From the NCBI GenBank assembly GCA_004298675.1, contig SCRI01000053.1, forward strand, positions 1-54,882: a stretch of 54,882 nucleotides of DNA, in the 5' to 3' direction. Made by a program: the position numbers and the translations under genes. How positions within the stretch are numbered: position 1 is the stretch's first letter; each line of letters begins with the position of its first letter. Below the pieces are notes generated by a model. The model was not told the origin of the DNA and did no database searches. It saw only the letters and a program-made list of their open reading frames with translations. Origin of the DNA: a bacterium. GTDB taxonomy: Bacteria > Vulcanimicrobiota > Vulcanimicrobiia > Vulcanimicrobiales > SCRA01. This document shows, piece by piece, positions 7,765-15,536 of the stretch.

Positions 7765-9027
7765 CTACGCGACGGCGGCCTGCGAGTCGAGGCACAGCCC
7801 GCCGGCGTCGACCGGGCCGAGCACGCACAGCCCGAGCTGCGCGGGGGCGAAGAGCTCGCGTGCCAGGGCTGCGACTTCTTCGCGCTCGACGGCGTCGACG
7901 CGCTCGATGATCTCCTGCGCGTCGACGCGGCGGCCGATTGCCAATTCGTCGCGCCCTAGGCGGATCATCCGGCTGGAGGAAGACTCGAGCGAGAGCGTCA
8001 GCGAGCCTTTGAGGTGTTCCTTAGCCAGCGTCATCTCGGCGTCGGTCGGGCCTTTCTCGGCCATCTCCGAGAGCTGCTCGCGAATGACCTTGACGCACTC
8101 CGGCGCATTGGCGGGACTGGTACCGGCGTAGACCCCGAACAGACCCGCGCCGCGATAGGATTGCTGGAACGTGTAAACGCTGTAGACCAGGCCCCGCTTC
8201 TCGCGGATCTCCTGAAACAGGCGGCTGGACATCCCGCCGCCGAGGATCGTGTCGAGCAGTGCCAGCACGAACCTACGCTCGTCACCGCTGGGCAAGCCAC
8301 GCGTGCCCAGGCAGAGATAGGCCTGCTCTGAGTCCTTGGCTCGAACCACCGTTGCGGGCTTGAGCACGGGCACGTCCGCAACGGGCGGCGTTACGCTGCC
8401 GGAGAACTGCGCGAAGTGCTCGCGCACCAGAGCGACGACGCGATCGTGCTCGACATTGCCCGCTACAGCAACCAGCGTGGTATTGGGGGCGTACCGGCAC
8501 CGCATGTACTCGCGCAGCTCGTCCGAACCTTGGGCGCTGACGGTCTGTGCGTAGCCGATCGTCGGTGCGCCGAGATTCGAGCCCTCCCACATCGTCTGGA
8601 TGAAGAGATCGTGGATCATCTCGTCGGGCGAGTCGTCGTACATCTTGATCTCTTCGAGCACCACCGACTGCTCGCGCTCGAGATCGTCGGGGGCGAAGAG
8701 CGGGCGCTGGTACATGTCGGCGAGCACGTCGATCGCCAGCTCCACGTGCGTGTCGATGACGCGCGCGTAGTAGCACGTCTGCTCCTTGTCCGTGAAGGCG
8801 TTCATCTGCGCGCCGACGCCGTCCATCGTCTCCGCGATCTCACGCGCGCTCCGGTGCGTCGTACCCTTGAACAACATGTGCTCGATCAGGTGCGAGATGC
8901 CCCGCTGCTCGGCCCGCTCGGCCGAGGAGCCGACGTCGGCCCAGATGCCGATGGAGGCGGAACGGACATGCGTCAACTGCTCGGTCACGATGCGCAGACC
9001 GTTCGGCAGCGTCGTCTTCAGGTACAT
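7765..9027 (-). CDS. M16 family zinc metallopeptidase (processing-peptidase-like)
   Basis: A 420-aa insulinase/pitrilysin-type peptidase. The inverted zinc motif HxxEH appears as HLIEH near residues 45-49, with the third ligand Glu about 75 residues later in a region VELAIDVLADM. The C-terminal half holds the R/Y pair region (LFQEIREKRGLVYSVYTF) typical of the family. It resembles single-domain bacterial enzymes such as Bacillus YmxG. The open frame extends 26 codons upstream, but the ATG at 9027 is chosen because AAGGGG lies 5 bases before it and the product then starts with the conserved YLKTTLPNGLRIV segment. It begins 10 bases after the small secreted-protein gene and precedes amj. Confidence 0.88.
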   Translation of the reverse strand: MYLKTTLPNGLRIVTEQLTHVRSASIGIWADVGSSAERAEQRGISHLIEHMLFKGTTHRSAREIAETMDGVGAQMNAFTDKEQTCYYARVIDTHVELAIDVLADMYQRPLFAPDDLEREQSVVLEEIKMYDDSPDEMIHDLFIQTMWEGSNLGAPTIGYAQTVSAQGSDELREYMRCRYAPNTTLVAVAGNVEHDRVVALVREHFAQFSGSVTPPVADVPVLKPATVVRAKDSEQAYLCLGTRGLPSGDERRFVLALLDTILGGGMSSRLFQEIREKRGLVYSVYTFQQSYRGAGLFGVYAGTSPANAPECVKVIREQLSEMAEKGPTDAEMTLAKEHLKGSLTLSLESSSSRMIRLGRDELAIGRRVDAQEIIERVDAVEREEVAALARELFAPAQLGLCVLGPVDAGGLCLDSQAAVA

Positions 9028-9037
9028 CGCGCCCCTT

Positions 9038-9529
9038 TTACGGCGCTCTCGCGTCAAACGCCTTCGCTCGCCAGGCCGGATCCCACCACATGGTGGCGGA
9101 CCCACCGCGGCGCTGCGTGCGCGTGAAGACGACCGCGCTGTCCGGCTGCGCCAGATCCCCCGAGACGAAGCGCGTCCCCACGCGCAGGTTCAGCGGAACG
9201 GTCGCCCAGATGTCGACCTCCGCCACGTGCGGGTCGGTTGCGAAGGCCAGGGCCGCCAGCCGGCTGACCTCGGCAAGCAGCGCTGGCCAGCGCGGCGCGC
9301 CGGCGTGGAGCTTGGTGCCGGAGAGCAGGATGCCGGCCACGGGCGCGATGCCGGCGGCTCCGTCGACGCGGACCTTGGTGATCGACGCCAGGCGCGGTCG
9401 CGCGAGGAGTGCTTGCGCGATCGCCGTCGCCTCGGCACGGCGATTTCCAGCGCTGCGCGCGGCCGCCTCATGGATCACCACGGGCGAGGGCGTGGCCGCG
9501 GCCAGCGCCAGCACGAGCGCGGCCAGCAT
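9038..9529 (-). CDS. Small secreted protein of unknown function
   Basis: I do not recognise the family. The 163-aa product starts with a short hydrophobic, alanine-rich export signal (residues 1-13) and is otherwise a soluble protein of mixed alpha/beta character. Repeated hydrophobic stretches (KVRVDGAAGIAPVAGILLSG, HVAEVDIWATVPL) suggest a compact beta-alpha fold. The ATG at 9529 overlaps the TGA of proS (TTGATG), so it is translationally coupled to the tRNA synthetase gene. It is followed after 10 bases by the M16 peptidase gene. The location between proS and a peptidase gives no functional clue. Confidence 0.65.
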   Translation of the reverse strand: MLAALVLALAAATPSPVVIHEAAARSAGNRRAEATAIAQALLARPRLASITKVRVDGAAGIAPVAGILLSGTKLHAGAPRWPALLAEVSRLAALAFATDPHVAEVDIWATVPLNLRVGTRFVSGDLAQPDSAVVFTRTQRRGGSATMWWDPAWRAKAFDARAP

Positions 9530-11016
9530 CAATACGAGCGCGCGAAGTAGGCCAGCGTCTGAGCCGGCCCGCCGCAGGCCACGCAGGTCAGCGCCTCGCC
9601 TTGCGCCAGCGGTACTTGATTGCGCGTGGTCGCCGAGGTTTCGCTCTTGATCTCCGCCTCGCAGGCGGGATCGTCGCAGAAGGGGATGCGCACGAAGCCG
9701 ACTTGGCGGCGCAGCAGATCGAAGAACTCCTCACGCGAGCTGACGTCGAAACGATGCGCGTCGAGAAACGCGCGCGCCTGCGCGTGCAGACCCTGCTGGA
9801 TGGCGTCGAGTAGCGCGTGCACGCCCAGCTCCAACTGCGCAACCGCCAGCTCCGTCTTCGCTCCGTCCTCACCTTTGCCGAGATCGCGGCGCACTGCCGT
9901 GACGCGCCCGCTCTCCACGTCTCGCGCTCCGATCTCTAGACGCAGCGGCACGCCGCGCAACTCCCACTCGCTGAACTTCCAGCCCGGCTTGTGTTCGTCG
10001 CGATCGTCCAGACGCACGCGCACGCCGGCTTTGGCGAGGCGCTCGCGCACCTGACGCGCGAGCGCGGCGATGGCCTCCTCACTCCCCTTCTTCGGAATCG
10101 GGACGATCACCACTTGATACGGCGCCAGCACCGGCGGCAGCCGCAGGCCGCGGTCGTCACCGTGCATCATGATCAATCCGCCCAGCATGCGCCAGGAGAG
10201 CCCCCAAGAGGTGGTCCACGCGTGCTTGGTCTGCTGGTCCTTGTCGACGAACTCGATGCCGTAGGCCCGCGCGAAGTTCTGACCGAGGTCGTGCGAGGTT
10301 GCCGCCTGCAGCGCCTTGCCGTCAGGCATCAAGGCTTCGATGGAGTGGGTGTGCAGCGCGCCCGCGAAGCGCTCGCTGGCAGACTTTTCGCCCGTTACCA
10401 CCGGCAAGGCGCAGACGTCTTCCGCCACCTCGCGATAGACCTCGAGCATCCGCGCCACCTCTGCCGCCGATTCCTCATGACTGGCGTGCGCGGTGTGTCC
10501 CTCTTGCCAGAGAAACTCCATCGTGCGCAGGAAGGGGCGCGTGGCCTTCTCCCAGCGCACCACGTTGTTCCAACAGTTGATGAGCACGGGCAGGTCGCGG
10601 TAGCTCTTCACCCAGCGCGCGTACATGACGCCGATGATGACTTCAGAGGTTGGCCGCACGGCCAGGCGTTCCGTCAGCTTTTCGCTGCCGCCCTGCGTCA
10701 CCCACGCGACCTCAGGGGCGAAGCCCTCTACGTGATCGGCCTCGCGCATCAGCAGCGACTCGGGGATGAAGAGCGGAAAGTAGGCGTTCATGTGCCCGGT
10801 AGCCTTGAAGCGGTCATCCAACTGCCGCTGCAAGTTCTCCCAGAGCGCATATCCGTACGGCCGCAGCGCGATCGAGCCGCGTACGGGCGTGTAGTCGAAG
10901 AGCTCGGCCTTCCAACACGCCGCCGTGTACCACTTCGAGAGATCGGCCGCCTTGGGCGGGATCTCCTTGACTAACGTCTCCTCGCCGTACTCCTGAACCG
11001 CGCGCTCCTCTGCCAT
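9529..11016 (-). CDS. proS: Proline--tRNA ligase, archaeal/eukaryotic-type (ProS type 3)
   Basis: The 495-aa class II synthetase charges tRNA-Pro with proline. It lacks the roughly 180-aa editing insertion of the E. coli-type enzyme and has the short form's architecture: a catalytic core with RPTSE near residues 123-127, the NVVRWEKATRPFLRTMEFLWQEGHTAH stretch (motif 2 region), an MMHGDDRGLRLPP motif 3 region, an anticodon-binding domain at about 300-400, and a C-terminal zinc-like domain with Cys residues in CDDPAC and CVACGG. That C-terminal domain is typical of the archaeal type. A Shine-Dalgarno-like AAGGCGGG precedes the ATG. It lies 42 bases downstream of the BTAD regulator gene and is coupled to the secreted-protein gene. 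Confidence 0.93.
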   Translation of the reverse strand: MAEERAVQEYGEETLVKEIPPKAADLSKWYTAACWKAELFDYTPVRGSIALRPYGYALWENLQRQLDDRFKATGHMNAYFPLFIPESLLMREADHVEGFAPEVAWVTQGGSEKLTERLAVRPTSEVIIGVMYARWVKSYRDLPVLINCWNNVVRWEKATRPFLRTMEFLWQEGHTAHASHEESAAEVARMLEVYREVAEDVCALPVVTGEKSASERFAGALHTHSIEALMPDGKALQAATSHDLGQNFARAYGIEFVDKDQQTKHAWTTSWGLSWRMLGGLIMMHGDDRGLRLPPVLAPYQVVIVPIPKKGSEEAIAALARQVRERLAKAGVRVRLDDRDEHKPGWKFSEWELRGVPLRLEIGARDVESGRVTAVRRDLGKGEDGAKTELAVAQLELGVHALLDAIQQGLHAQARAFLDAHRFDVSSREEFFDLLRRQVGFVRIPFCDDPACEAEIKSETSATTRNQVPLAQGEALTCVACGGPAQTLAYFARSY

Positions 11017-11040
11017 GACCCGCCTTGATTCGCAGGGAGG

Positions 11041-11066
11041 CGCCCTAATCCTAGGAGCCTAGGGCG
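11041..11066 (-). other. Stem-loop spanning the BTAD gene stop codon
   Basis: A perfect 7-base inverted repeat, CGCCCTA (11041-11047) and TAGGGCG (11060-11066), encloses a 12-base loop containing CCTAGG. The stop codon of the BTAD regulator gene (11059-11061) lies at the edge of the loop. No T-run follows on the minus strand, so it is not a standard intrinsic terminator. It could be an operator, an RNA structure separating the regulator from proS, or a chance palindrome. Confidence 0.35.
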
Positions 11067-12681
11067 ATACTTGCCGCCTCTGCAGAAGCCCGCCACGCAT
11101 CACGCGCAACACCCGTTCACGTCCCTCTCTCTGTGGACGCGGAGGTGCCGCCGCGAGCGCGCGCTCGACCAGGCTTCGTCCCCCGGCCGCGGCGGGATCG
11201 AGATTGAGGATGCGGTAGGCGCACTGGCGCGCAAGCACCGGCTCCCCCTTCGCGAGCCAACACTCGCCCTGGCGCTCCAGCTCGTGTAGGTAGAGTTCCT
11301 GATAGAGCGCGATACGCGGCGCGAACCACGGTGCCTGGGCGTCCTCCTGCAGCAGCGCGCCGCGGTAGAGCGCATCGGCGGCGCGGTAGCCCGCGATCGC
11401 CTCGTCGTGGTGGCCTTGTTCGTAGGCCGCGTCGGCAGCGGTGACGTGCATTTTGAATTGGTGGACGTCCAATACGATGTGCGAAAGGTTGAGCGAGACC
11501 ACCGCGCCCGTATCCAGATAGAGTTCGGCACCGCCGTTGCCCACCAGCGACGCGATCGCCTTGCGAATATTCGCGCACGCGGTGCGCAGACATTGGCCCG
11601 CCAAATGCGGATCGGCATGCGGCCAAAACGTGTCGACGAGCTCGCCGCGCGAGGCGCTTGCATCGCGCTTGAGCAAGAGATATTTGAAGAGATCCTGATC
11701 GCGCCGCCGCACCCACGGGATCGGTTGACCACCGATCTCGGCCTCGAAGCGGCCGAACATCCTCACCGCCAGCGGCGGTGCCGGCGTACCTTCAGCAGCC
11801 GCGAGGCCGAGTTCGCCGCCGCACAAGCGTGCGACGATGCGATACGGATGGTATCCGCTCTCGTCGTAACGCACGAAGAGTCCGGTGCTCTCGAGCCCGG
11901 GCAGTTCGGTACGGACGCCGCCGATCAAACGGCGGAAGGCATCACGTTCGCGCTCGCTGGAGAGCTCGAGCTCGCGCTTGATGAACTCACCGAAGAGGCG
12001 GCCTTGCTTGCGGAACCAATCTTCGAAGGCACCGCCCAGCGGGCGGCCGCTGCCCGCCGCATGGCGCAGGACGCCGGCCGTGACCACCGCCCAGCCTTCG
12101 CTCTCGCGCAGCAGCGCGGCGATATCTCCGGAGTTTGCGCAGACGTCCAGCGCCTGGGCTAGGCGCGCGGCCTCGTCCTCCTCGAACGCAAGCATCTGAG
12201 CATCACAGAGCACGGCTGAGCCGTTGGCAAGCATGCGGCTGATATCGACTAAGGCGCGTGAACGCGTCCCGACGATGATGTTCACCCCGGCGGGTGCCTC
12301 GTTGATCAGCCGGTCGATCTCCTCCAGCGCGTCCTCGGCCGCGAACGCTACGTCGTAGAACGCGATCTCCACGGGCGCACAACGGCACAGCGCAGCGAGC
12401 AACTCGTCGAATGTCGCCGGCGCCTTCGCGAGGCCAAGAGCGCGCGCCAGCCGCCGCCGCAGCGCCGCCAAAGGTTCCTCACGCTGGACGTGCAGGAAGG
12501 CACCACTGCCTCGCTCTTGCAGATAGGTAACGATCGCCGAGTATTTCCCCGAACCGGAGGGCGCCGCTAAGATGCGGACCGGCACCTCGGCGTGCCGTTT
12601 CAGCCATGACGAAAGTTTCGGTCTGGAAACAAGGTGCGGAGCTAGCCGGGGAAGGGGCGCCTCAGTTGATATGTCCGGCAT
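11059..12681 (-). CDS. ATPase/BTAD-domain transcriptional regulator
   Basis: The 540-aa protein has two parts. The N-terminal half is a STAND/MalT-like NTPase: the P-loop is PSGSGKYS at 41-48 (the usual final Thr/Ser region varied to Tyr-Ser), and IAFYDVAF near 106-113 is a Walker-B-like strand ending in Asp. The C-terminal half holds a winged-helix DNA-binding domain (about 305-400, starting VRMFGRFEAEIGGQPI) and a bacterial transcriptional activator (BTAD) helical repeat domain (about 405-540). This order is unusual: MalT-like regulators carry a LuxR helix-turn-helix at the end, and SARP regulators have the BTAD unit first. GGAGG lies 9 bases before the ATG. The target is unknown; it is upstream of proS and downstream of iclR. 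Confidence 0.82.
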   Translation of the reverse strand: MPDISTEAPLPRLAPHLVSRPKLSSWLKRHAEVPVRILAAPSGSGKYSAIVTYLQERGSGAFLHVQREEPLAALRRRLARALGLAKAPATFDELLAALCRCAPVEIAFYDVAFAAEDALEEIDRLINEAPAGVNIIVGTRSRALVDISRMLANGSAVLCDAQMLAFEEDEAARLAQALDVCANSGDIAALLRESEGWAVVTAGVLRHAAGSGRPLGGAFEDWFRKQGRLFGEFIKRELELSSERERDAFRRLIGGVRTELPGLESTGLFVRYDESGYHPYRIVARLCGGELGLAAAEGTPAPPLAVRMFGRFEAEIGGQPIPWVRRRDQDLFKYLLLKRDASASRGELVDTFWPHADPHLAGQCLRTACANIRKAIASLVGNGGAELYLDTGAVVSLNLSHIVLDVHQFKMHVTAADAAYEQGHHDEAIAGYRAADALYRGALLQEDAQAPWFAPRIALYQELYLHELERQGECWLAKGEPVLARQCAYRILNLDPAAAGGRSLVERALAAAPPRPQREGRERVLRVMRGGLLQRRQVSP

Positions 12682-12819
12682 AGATACGAGCCTCCCGTCC
12701 GCGCAACTTAGGGGGGAGGCTCCTAGTGTACCCCTGGCTCAAAAGTGTGACGTGGGTCAAAGGTCCCGCTAGACGTAAAGTTCCTGTCAAGCGGCGGCGA
12801 TGCGACCAACCCGGGGGGT

Positions 12820-12918
12820 CCATGGGCCCACGTCTCCTAGGCTGTTGGCCCCCATGGGCGTGCAGTACGCAGGCCGCGCGGCAGTCCAATGCCGGAAGAT
12901 GCCGCGACGTGTCCTAGG
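12820..12918. repeat. Direct repeats ACGTNTCCTAGG and flanking inverted repeat upstream of the BTAD gene
   Basis: The 255-base gap between the iclR-type gene and the BTAD gene holds two 12-base direct repeats, ACGTCTCCTAGG (12830-12841) and ACGTGTCCTAGG (12907-12918), 77 bases apart and differing at one position. The first is in the loop of an inverted repeat CCATGGG/CCCATGG (12820-12826, 12851-12857). A third, partial copy (CTCCTAG) occurs at about 12720-12725, just before the BTAD gene. These could be operators for the BTAD protein or the IclR protein. I see no convincing sigma-70 promoter pair in the gap, although a TTGACA occurs on the minus strand near 12784-12789. Confidence 0.4.
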
Positions 12919-12936
12919 TCCATCGACGGGATCGCG

Positions 12937-13731
12937 TCAGGCCAGAACGAGTTTGGCAAGGTCGCCGCCCAGCGTCCGGGTGGCTTGGCGGGCCGACTCG
13001 CGCACCGCGCGGATGCGATCCGCCTGCGCGGGCTCGAAGCGGTAGGTAGGCATAGAGACGGAGATCGAGGCGACGACCGTGCCCTGTGCGTCGAAGACCG
13101 GGGCACCGACGCAGCACACACCCTCGCAAAACTCCTCGAGATCGAGGCTGTAGCCGCGGGCGCGCGTGGTCTCGAGTTCCGCGTGGATCGCGTCGGGGTT
13201 GGTCTTGGTGGCCCGCGTCAGGCGCGCGGGCTCGTGCGCGATGTACTGGGCCCGGACCTCATGCCACGGCAGGTAAGCCAGCACCGCCTTACCGAGAGCG
13301 CGCGCGTGCAGATTCTCCACGTAGCCGGGATGCAATTTCTCGACCTTTACGGGCTGCATGCACTCCACGATCTCCGCGATCGCGATCTCCTGGTCTTCGA
13401 GCACCGCGAGATAAGCGTTTTCCGATGTCGTCCGCGAGAGCTCGACGACCAGCGGGCGCAAGGTCGGCAAGAGTGCAAAGCGCGCCGAGTATCCTTGCGC
13501 TAGGCGCCCGACGCTCGGCCCCAAGCGGAAGGCCGTGGTCGCGGCATCGCGCACGGCGTAGCCTTCCGACTCCAACGTGTTGAGGACGTGATAGCACGTG
13601 GAGATGTTCCAACGCAACGAGCGCGAGAGCTCTTTCGGTGTCGCTCCGTGGGGTTGCGTCGTGAGGTAATCGAGCGCGCGCAATCCACGCACGATCGTGC
13701 CCAGCAGATCCTTCTTTGGCTGTTTTGCCAC
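12937..13731 (-). CDS. IclR-family transcriptional regulator
   Basis: A 264-aa regulator with the IclR plan: an N-terminal winged helix-turn-helix (about 10-70, with TPKELSRSLRWNISTCYHVLNTLESEGYAVR) and a GAF-like effector domain (about 80-260) ending in the family's conserved SISVSMPTYRF block. A CVGAPVFDAQG segment is also typical. IclR proteins sense small organic ligands and control nearby catabolic genes. The start is GTG at 13731; the CGGAG ribosome-binding sequence lies within a palindrome (13741-13754). It is divergent from the cobalamin adenosyltransferase gene, which may be its target, though IclR regulation of that enzyme is not something I can show. Confidence 0.9.
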   Translation of the reverse strand: MAKQPKKDLLGTIVRGLRALDYLTTQPHGATPKELSRSLRWNISTCYHVLNTLESEGYAVRDAATTAFRLGPSVGRLAQGYSARFALLPTLRPLVVELSRTTSENAYLAVLEDQEIAIAEIVECMQPVKVEKLHPGYVENLHARALGKAVLAYLPWHEVRAQYIAHEPARLTRATKTNPDAIHAELETTRARGYSLDLEEFCEGVCCVGAPVFDAQGTVVASISVSMPTYRFEPAQADRIRAVRESARQATRTLGGDLAKLVLA

Positions 13732-13740
13732 GGCTGCTAG

Positions 13741-13754
13741 CTCCGTTTTCGGAG
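13741..13754. promoter_or_regulatory. Palindrome over the iclR-type ribosome-binding site
   Basis: CTCCG-TTTT-CGGAG is a perfect 5-base inverted repeat with a 4-base spacer, close to the 14-15-base palindromes bound by IclR-family regulators. It covers the regulator's own Shine-Dalgarno sequence, 10 bases before its GTG, so binding of protein to DNA or hairpin formation in RNA could both lower expression. The assignment as an auto-operator is inference. Confidence 0.4.
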
Positions 13755-13788
13755 TTTGAAGAGTTTTTCACACACACCCTTTTCCGGC

Positions 13789-13818
13789 AGAGTAGCATTC
13801 GCCGCACGCGGCTGTCAA
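13789..13818 (-). promoter_or_regulatory. Probable sigma-70 promoter of the iclR-type gene
   Basis: On the minus strand TTGACA (13813-13818) and TACTCT (13789-13794) are separated by 18 bases; a TG one base upstream of the -10 box adds an extended -10 feature. Transcription would start near 13782, giving a leader of about 50 bases that includes the palindrome at 13741-13754. Confidence 0.5.
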
Positions 13819-13851
13819 TGAAGCCGGCGCAGCCGCGGCGAAGCTTCGCGC

Positions 13852-14454
13852 ATGCCGAAGTTGACACGCATCTACACTCGTACTGGAGACGCCGGCACGA
13901 CCGCACTCGTCGGCGGCACGCGCGTTCCCAAAGACTCGCAACGCATCGCCTGTTACGGAACCGTTGACGAATGCTCGTCGATGATCGGTTTGGCGCGACG
14001 CGCACTGTCCGATCACGCGCAACACCCGCGCGCGCAGACGCTCGACCGCTGGCTCGCGTGGACGCAAGACTCACTCTTCAACCTGGGCTCAGATCTCGCG
14101 ACGCCGGCTGAGAAGCGCAATCCGGCGCGGCCGCAAGCGGACGAGAGCGACGTCACCTTTCTCGAGCGCGCGATCGACCGCTGCCAGCGGGATCTCGAGC
14201 CGCTCGCCAACTTCATCCACCCCGGCGGCTCATACGCAGGCGGCTATCTGCACATGGCCCGTACCATCTGCCGCCGCGCGGAACGCCTGCTCGTGGCCGT
14301 ACAACGCGCGGGCGAGGCTGAGGCGATAGCCGGAAAATTCCTCAACCGCCTCTCGGACGCGCTCTTCGTGTGGGCGCGCTGGATCAACAACGAGTTGGGC
14401 GAGCCCGAACACATCTGGAACCATCACCCGCAGCACCCCGAGATCCCGGAGTAA
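13852..14454 (+). CDS. Cob(I)alamin adenosyltransferase, PduO type
   Basis: The 200-aa enzyme transfers the adenosyl group of ATP to cob(I)alamin, making coenzyme B12. It shows the PduO-type N-terminal ATP-binding motif YTRTGDAGTT (about 8-17), a conserved GTVDECSS segment (about 36-43), DLATP, and the C-terminal block around RTICRRAERLLV and LNRLSDALFVWAR that forms the active-site helices. Length is normal for the family. It is transcribed away from the iclR-type gene and converges with the Nudix gene 12 bases downstream. No other B12 gene is in the window, so it may serve a B12-dependent mutase elsewhere. Confidence 0.93.
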   Translation: MPKLTRIYTRTGDAGTTALVGGTRVPKDSQRIACYGTVDECSSMIGLARRALSDHAQHPRAQTLDRWLAWTQDSLFNLGSDLATPAEKRNPARPQADESDVTFLERAIDRCQRDLEPLANFIHPGGSYAGGYLHMARTICRRAERLLVAVQRAGEAEAIAGKFLNRLSDALFVWARWINNELGEPEHIWNHHPQHPEIPE

Positions 14455-14466
14455 GCCTGGGGGACC

Positions 14467-15030
14467 CTACTCGATGCGCAAGATGTTGATGGCGAATGCA
14501 TAGCGCGCCAGCGCCACGACCGTATCGGCGTCCTCGATGCCGCCTTCGAGCGCCTCGTTGAGGGCCTCGTCGAGCGTCTTGCGCACCACGGCAATTGCCT
14601 CGCCACCGTCGGGCTCCGAGTCGATTTCCTTGAGCCCGGTGGCGGCGTAGAGGGTCGCACGCTCGTTGGTGATGCTGGGGAGCGCCAACCGCTCGCCTAG
14701 CGGCAGCAATCGCTTGGCGTCCAGGCCCGCCTCCTCGCGCAGCTCGCGGCGCGCCGCGGCCTCCGCGGTCTCACCCTCGTGACGCCCGCCTTTGACGATC
14801 TCGAGCACGTCGCGGCCGATGCCGTAACGCGGCTGACGGACCAGCAGTACGTCGCGACCGTCCACCGCCAGCACGCCTACGGCCGGTGGCAGGTCCACGA
14901 ACAGATGCTCGCCGGGCGTACCGTCGGGGCGTATCACCGTATGGTGCTCGAGCGCGCCCCACGGGTTACGGTAGAGGCGCTCGCGCTCGACCGTCGTCCA
15001 AGGGCCACGGTGGTTCTGCTGATCAACCAT
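14467..15030 (-). CDS. Nudix hydrolase, ADP-ribose pyrophosphatase-like
   Basis: A 187-aa Nudix protein with a complete signature at about residues 81-103: the glycine of GGRHEGE, then REL, REEAGL, giving the Gx5Ex7REUxEExGU pattern with all catalytic acids. The overall length and the N-terminal beta domain (VERERLYRNPWGALEHHTVIRPDG) match ADP-ribose/nucleoside-diphosphate-sugar pyrophosphatases. The ribosome-binding sequence before the ATG is weak. It is 29 bases downstream of the stalk-domain protein gene at the end of the ispG-containing run, so it may be the last gene of that transcript. Confidence 0.9.
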   Translation of the reverse strand: MVDQQNHRGPWTTVERERLYRNPWGALEHHTVIRPDGTPGEHLFVDLPPAVGVLAVDGRDVLLVRQPRYGIGRDVLEIVKGGRHEGETAEAAARRELREEAGLDAKRLLPLGERLALPSITNERATLYAATGLKEIDSEPDGGEAIAVVRKTLDEALNEALEGGIEDADTVVALARYAFAINILRIE

Positions 15031-15059
15031 CTCGCCGAGAGCCTCCCAGCGTTGCGCTG

Positions 15060-15536
15060 CTAACGATCGAGCCCTTGGGCTCCGGCCTCCACCATCCCCG
15101 GGACGGCGAAGTCGAGCCGGTAATGTTGCGAGTCGAACGAGACTCTCGCCCCCAGCTCGCGCTCCACGAAACTCACGGGAATCATCATCCGCCCCTGCTC
15201 GATAAAGGGAGCATGCGTCAAACCTACGCGTTTCCCGTCGATCTTCGCGATCGGCAAGCCGGCACGGAAGATCACGGTATCGTTACGGCTGACCGCCACC
15301 AAGCGCTGCCTGCGCGCATCGAAGGTGGTCTGCGCACCCAGCTCGCTCAGCAGGGCACGCGCCGGGACGAACGTCTCGTGCCAAGCCGTCACGGGCGGCA
15401 CGTCCAGCGGCACGCTGCGTCCGTCAACCGTCATCTCCACCGGGCGCCCCAATGCCAACACCAGCGACAGCGCCGCACTCAGTAAGACGGTCACCCAGAA
15501 GTAACGCTTGGACGGAAGGCGCAGCGAGGCAATCAT
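15060..15536 (-). CDS. Membrane-anchored copper amine oxidase N-terminal-like (stalk) domain protein
   Basis: The 158-aa product begins with a short cytoplasmic part and one hydrophobic signal/anchor (about 10-32), followed by a single stalk domain related to the N-terminal domain of copper amine oxidase. The tell-tale features are VDGRSVPLDVPPV, ETFVPARALLSELGAQTTFDARRQRL, and a second half-repeat MIPVSFVERELGARVSFD. Such domains are structural modules of cell-surface proteins; no oxidase domain is present. The ATG at 15536 overlaps the ispG stop (ATGA), which favours it over an in-frame start 21 codons upstream inside ispG. Confidence 0.75.
   Translation of the reverse strand: MIASLRLPSKRYFWVTVLLSAALSLVLALGRPVEMTVDGRSVPLDVPPVTAWHETFVPARALLSELGAQTTFDARRQRLVAVSRNDTVIFRAGLPIAKIDGKRVGLTHAPFIEQGRMMIPVSFVERELGARVSFDSQHYRLDFAVPGMVEAGAQGLDR

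Noticed and set aside
13741-13773. Intrinsic terminator (CTCCG hairpin followed by T-rich stretch on the plus strand)
   Set aside because: No plus-strand gene ends here; it lies between two divergent genes and over the ribosome-binding site of one, so a regulatory palindrome is more likely.
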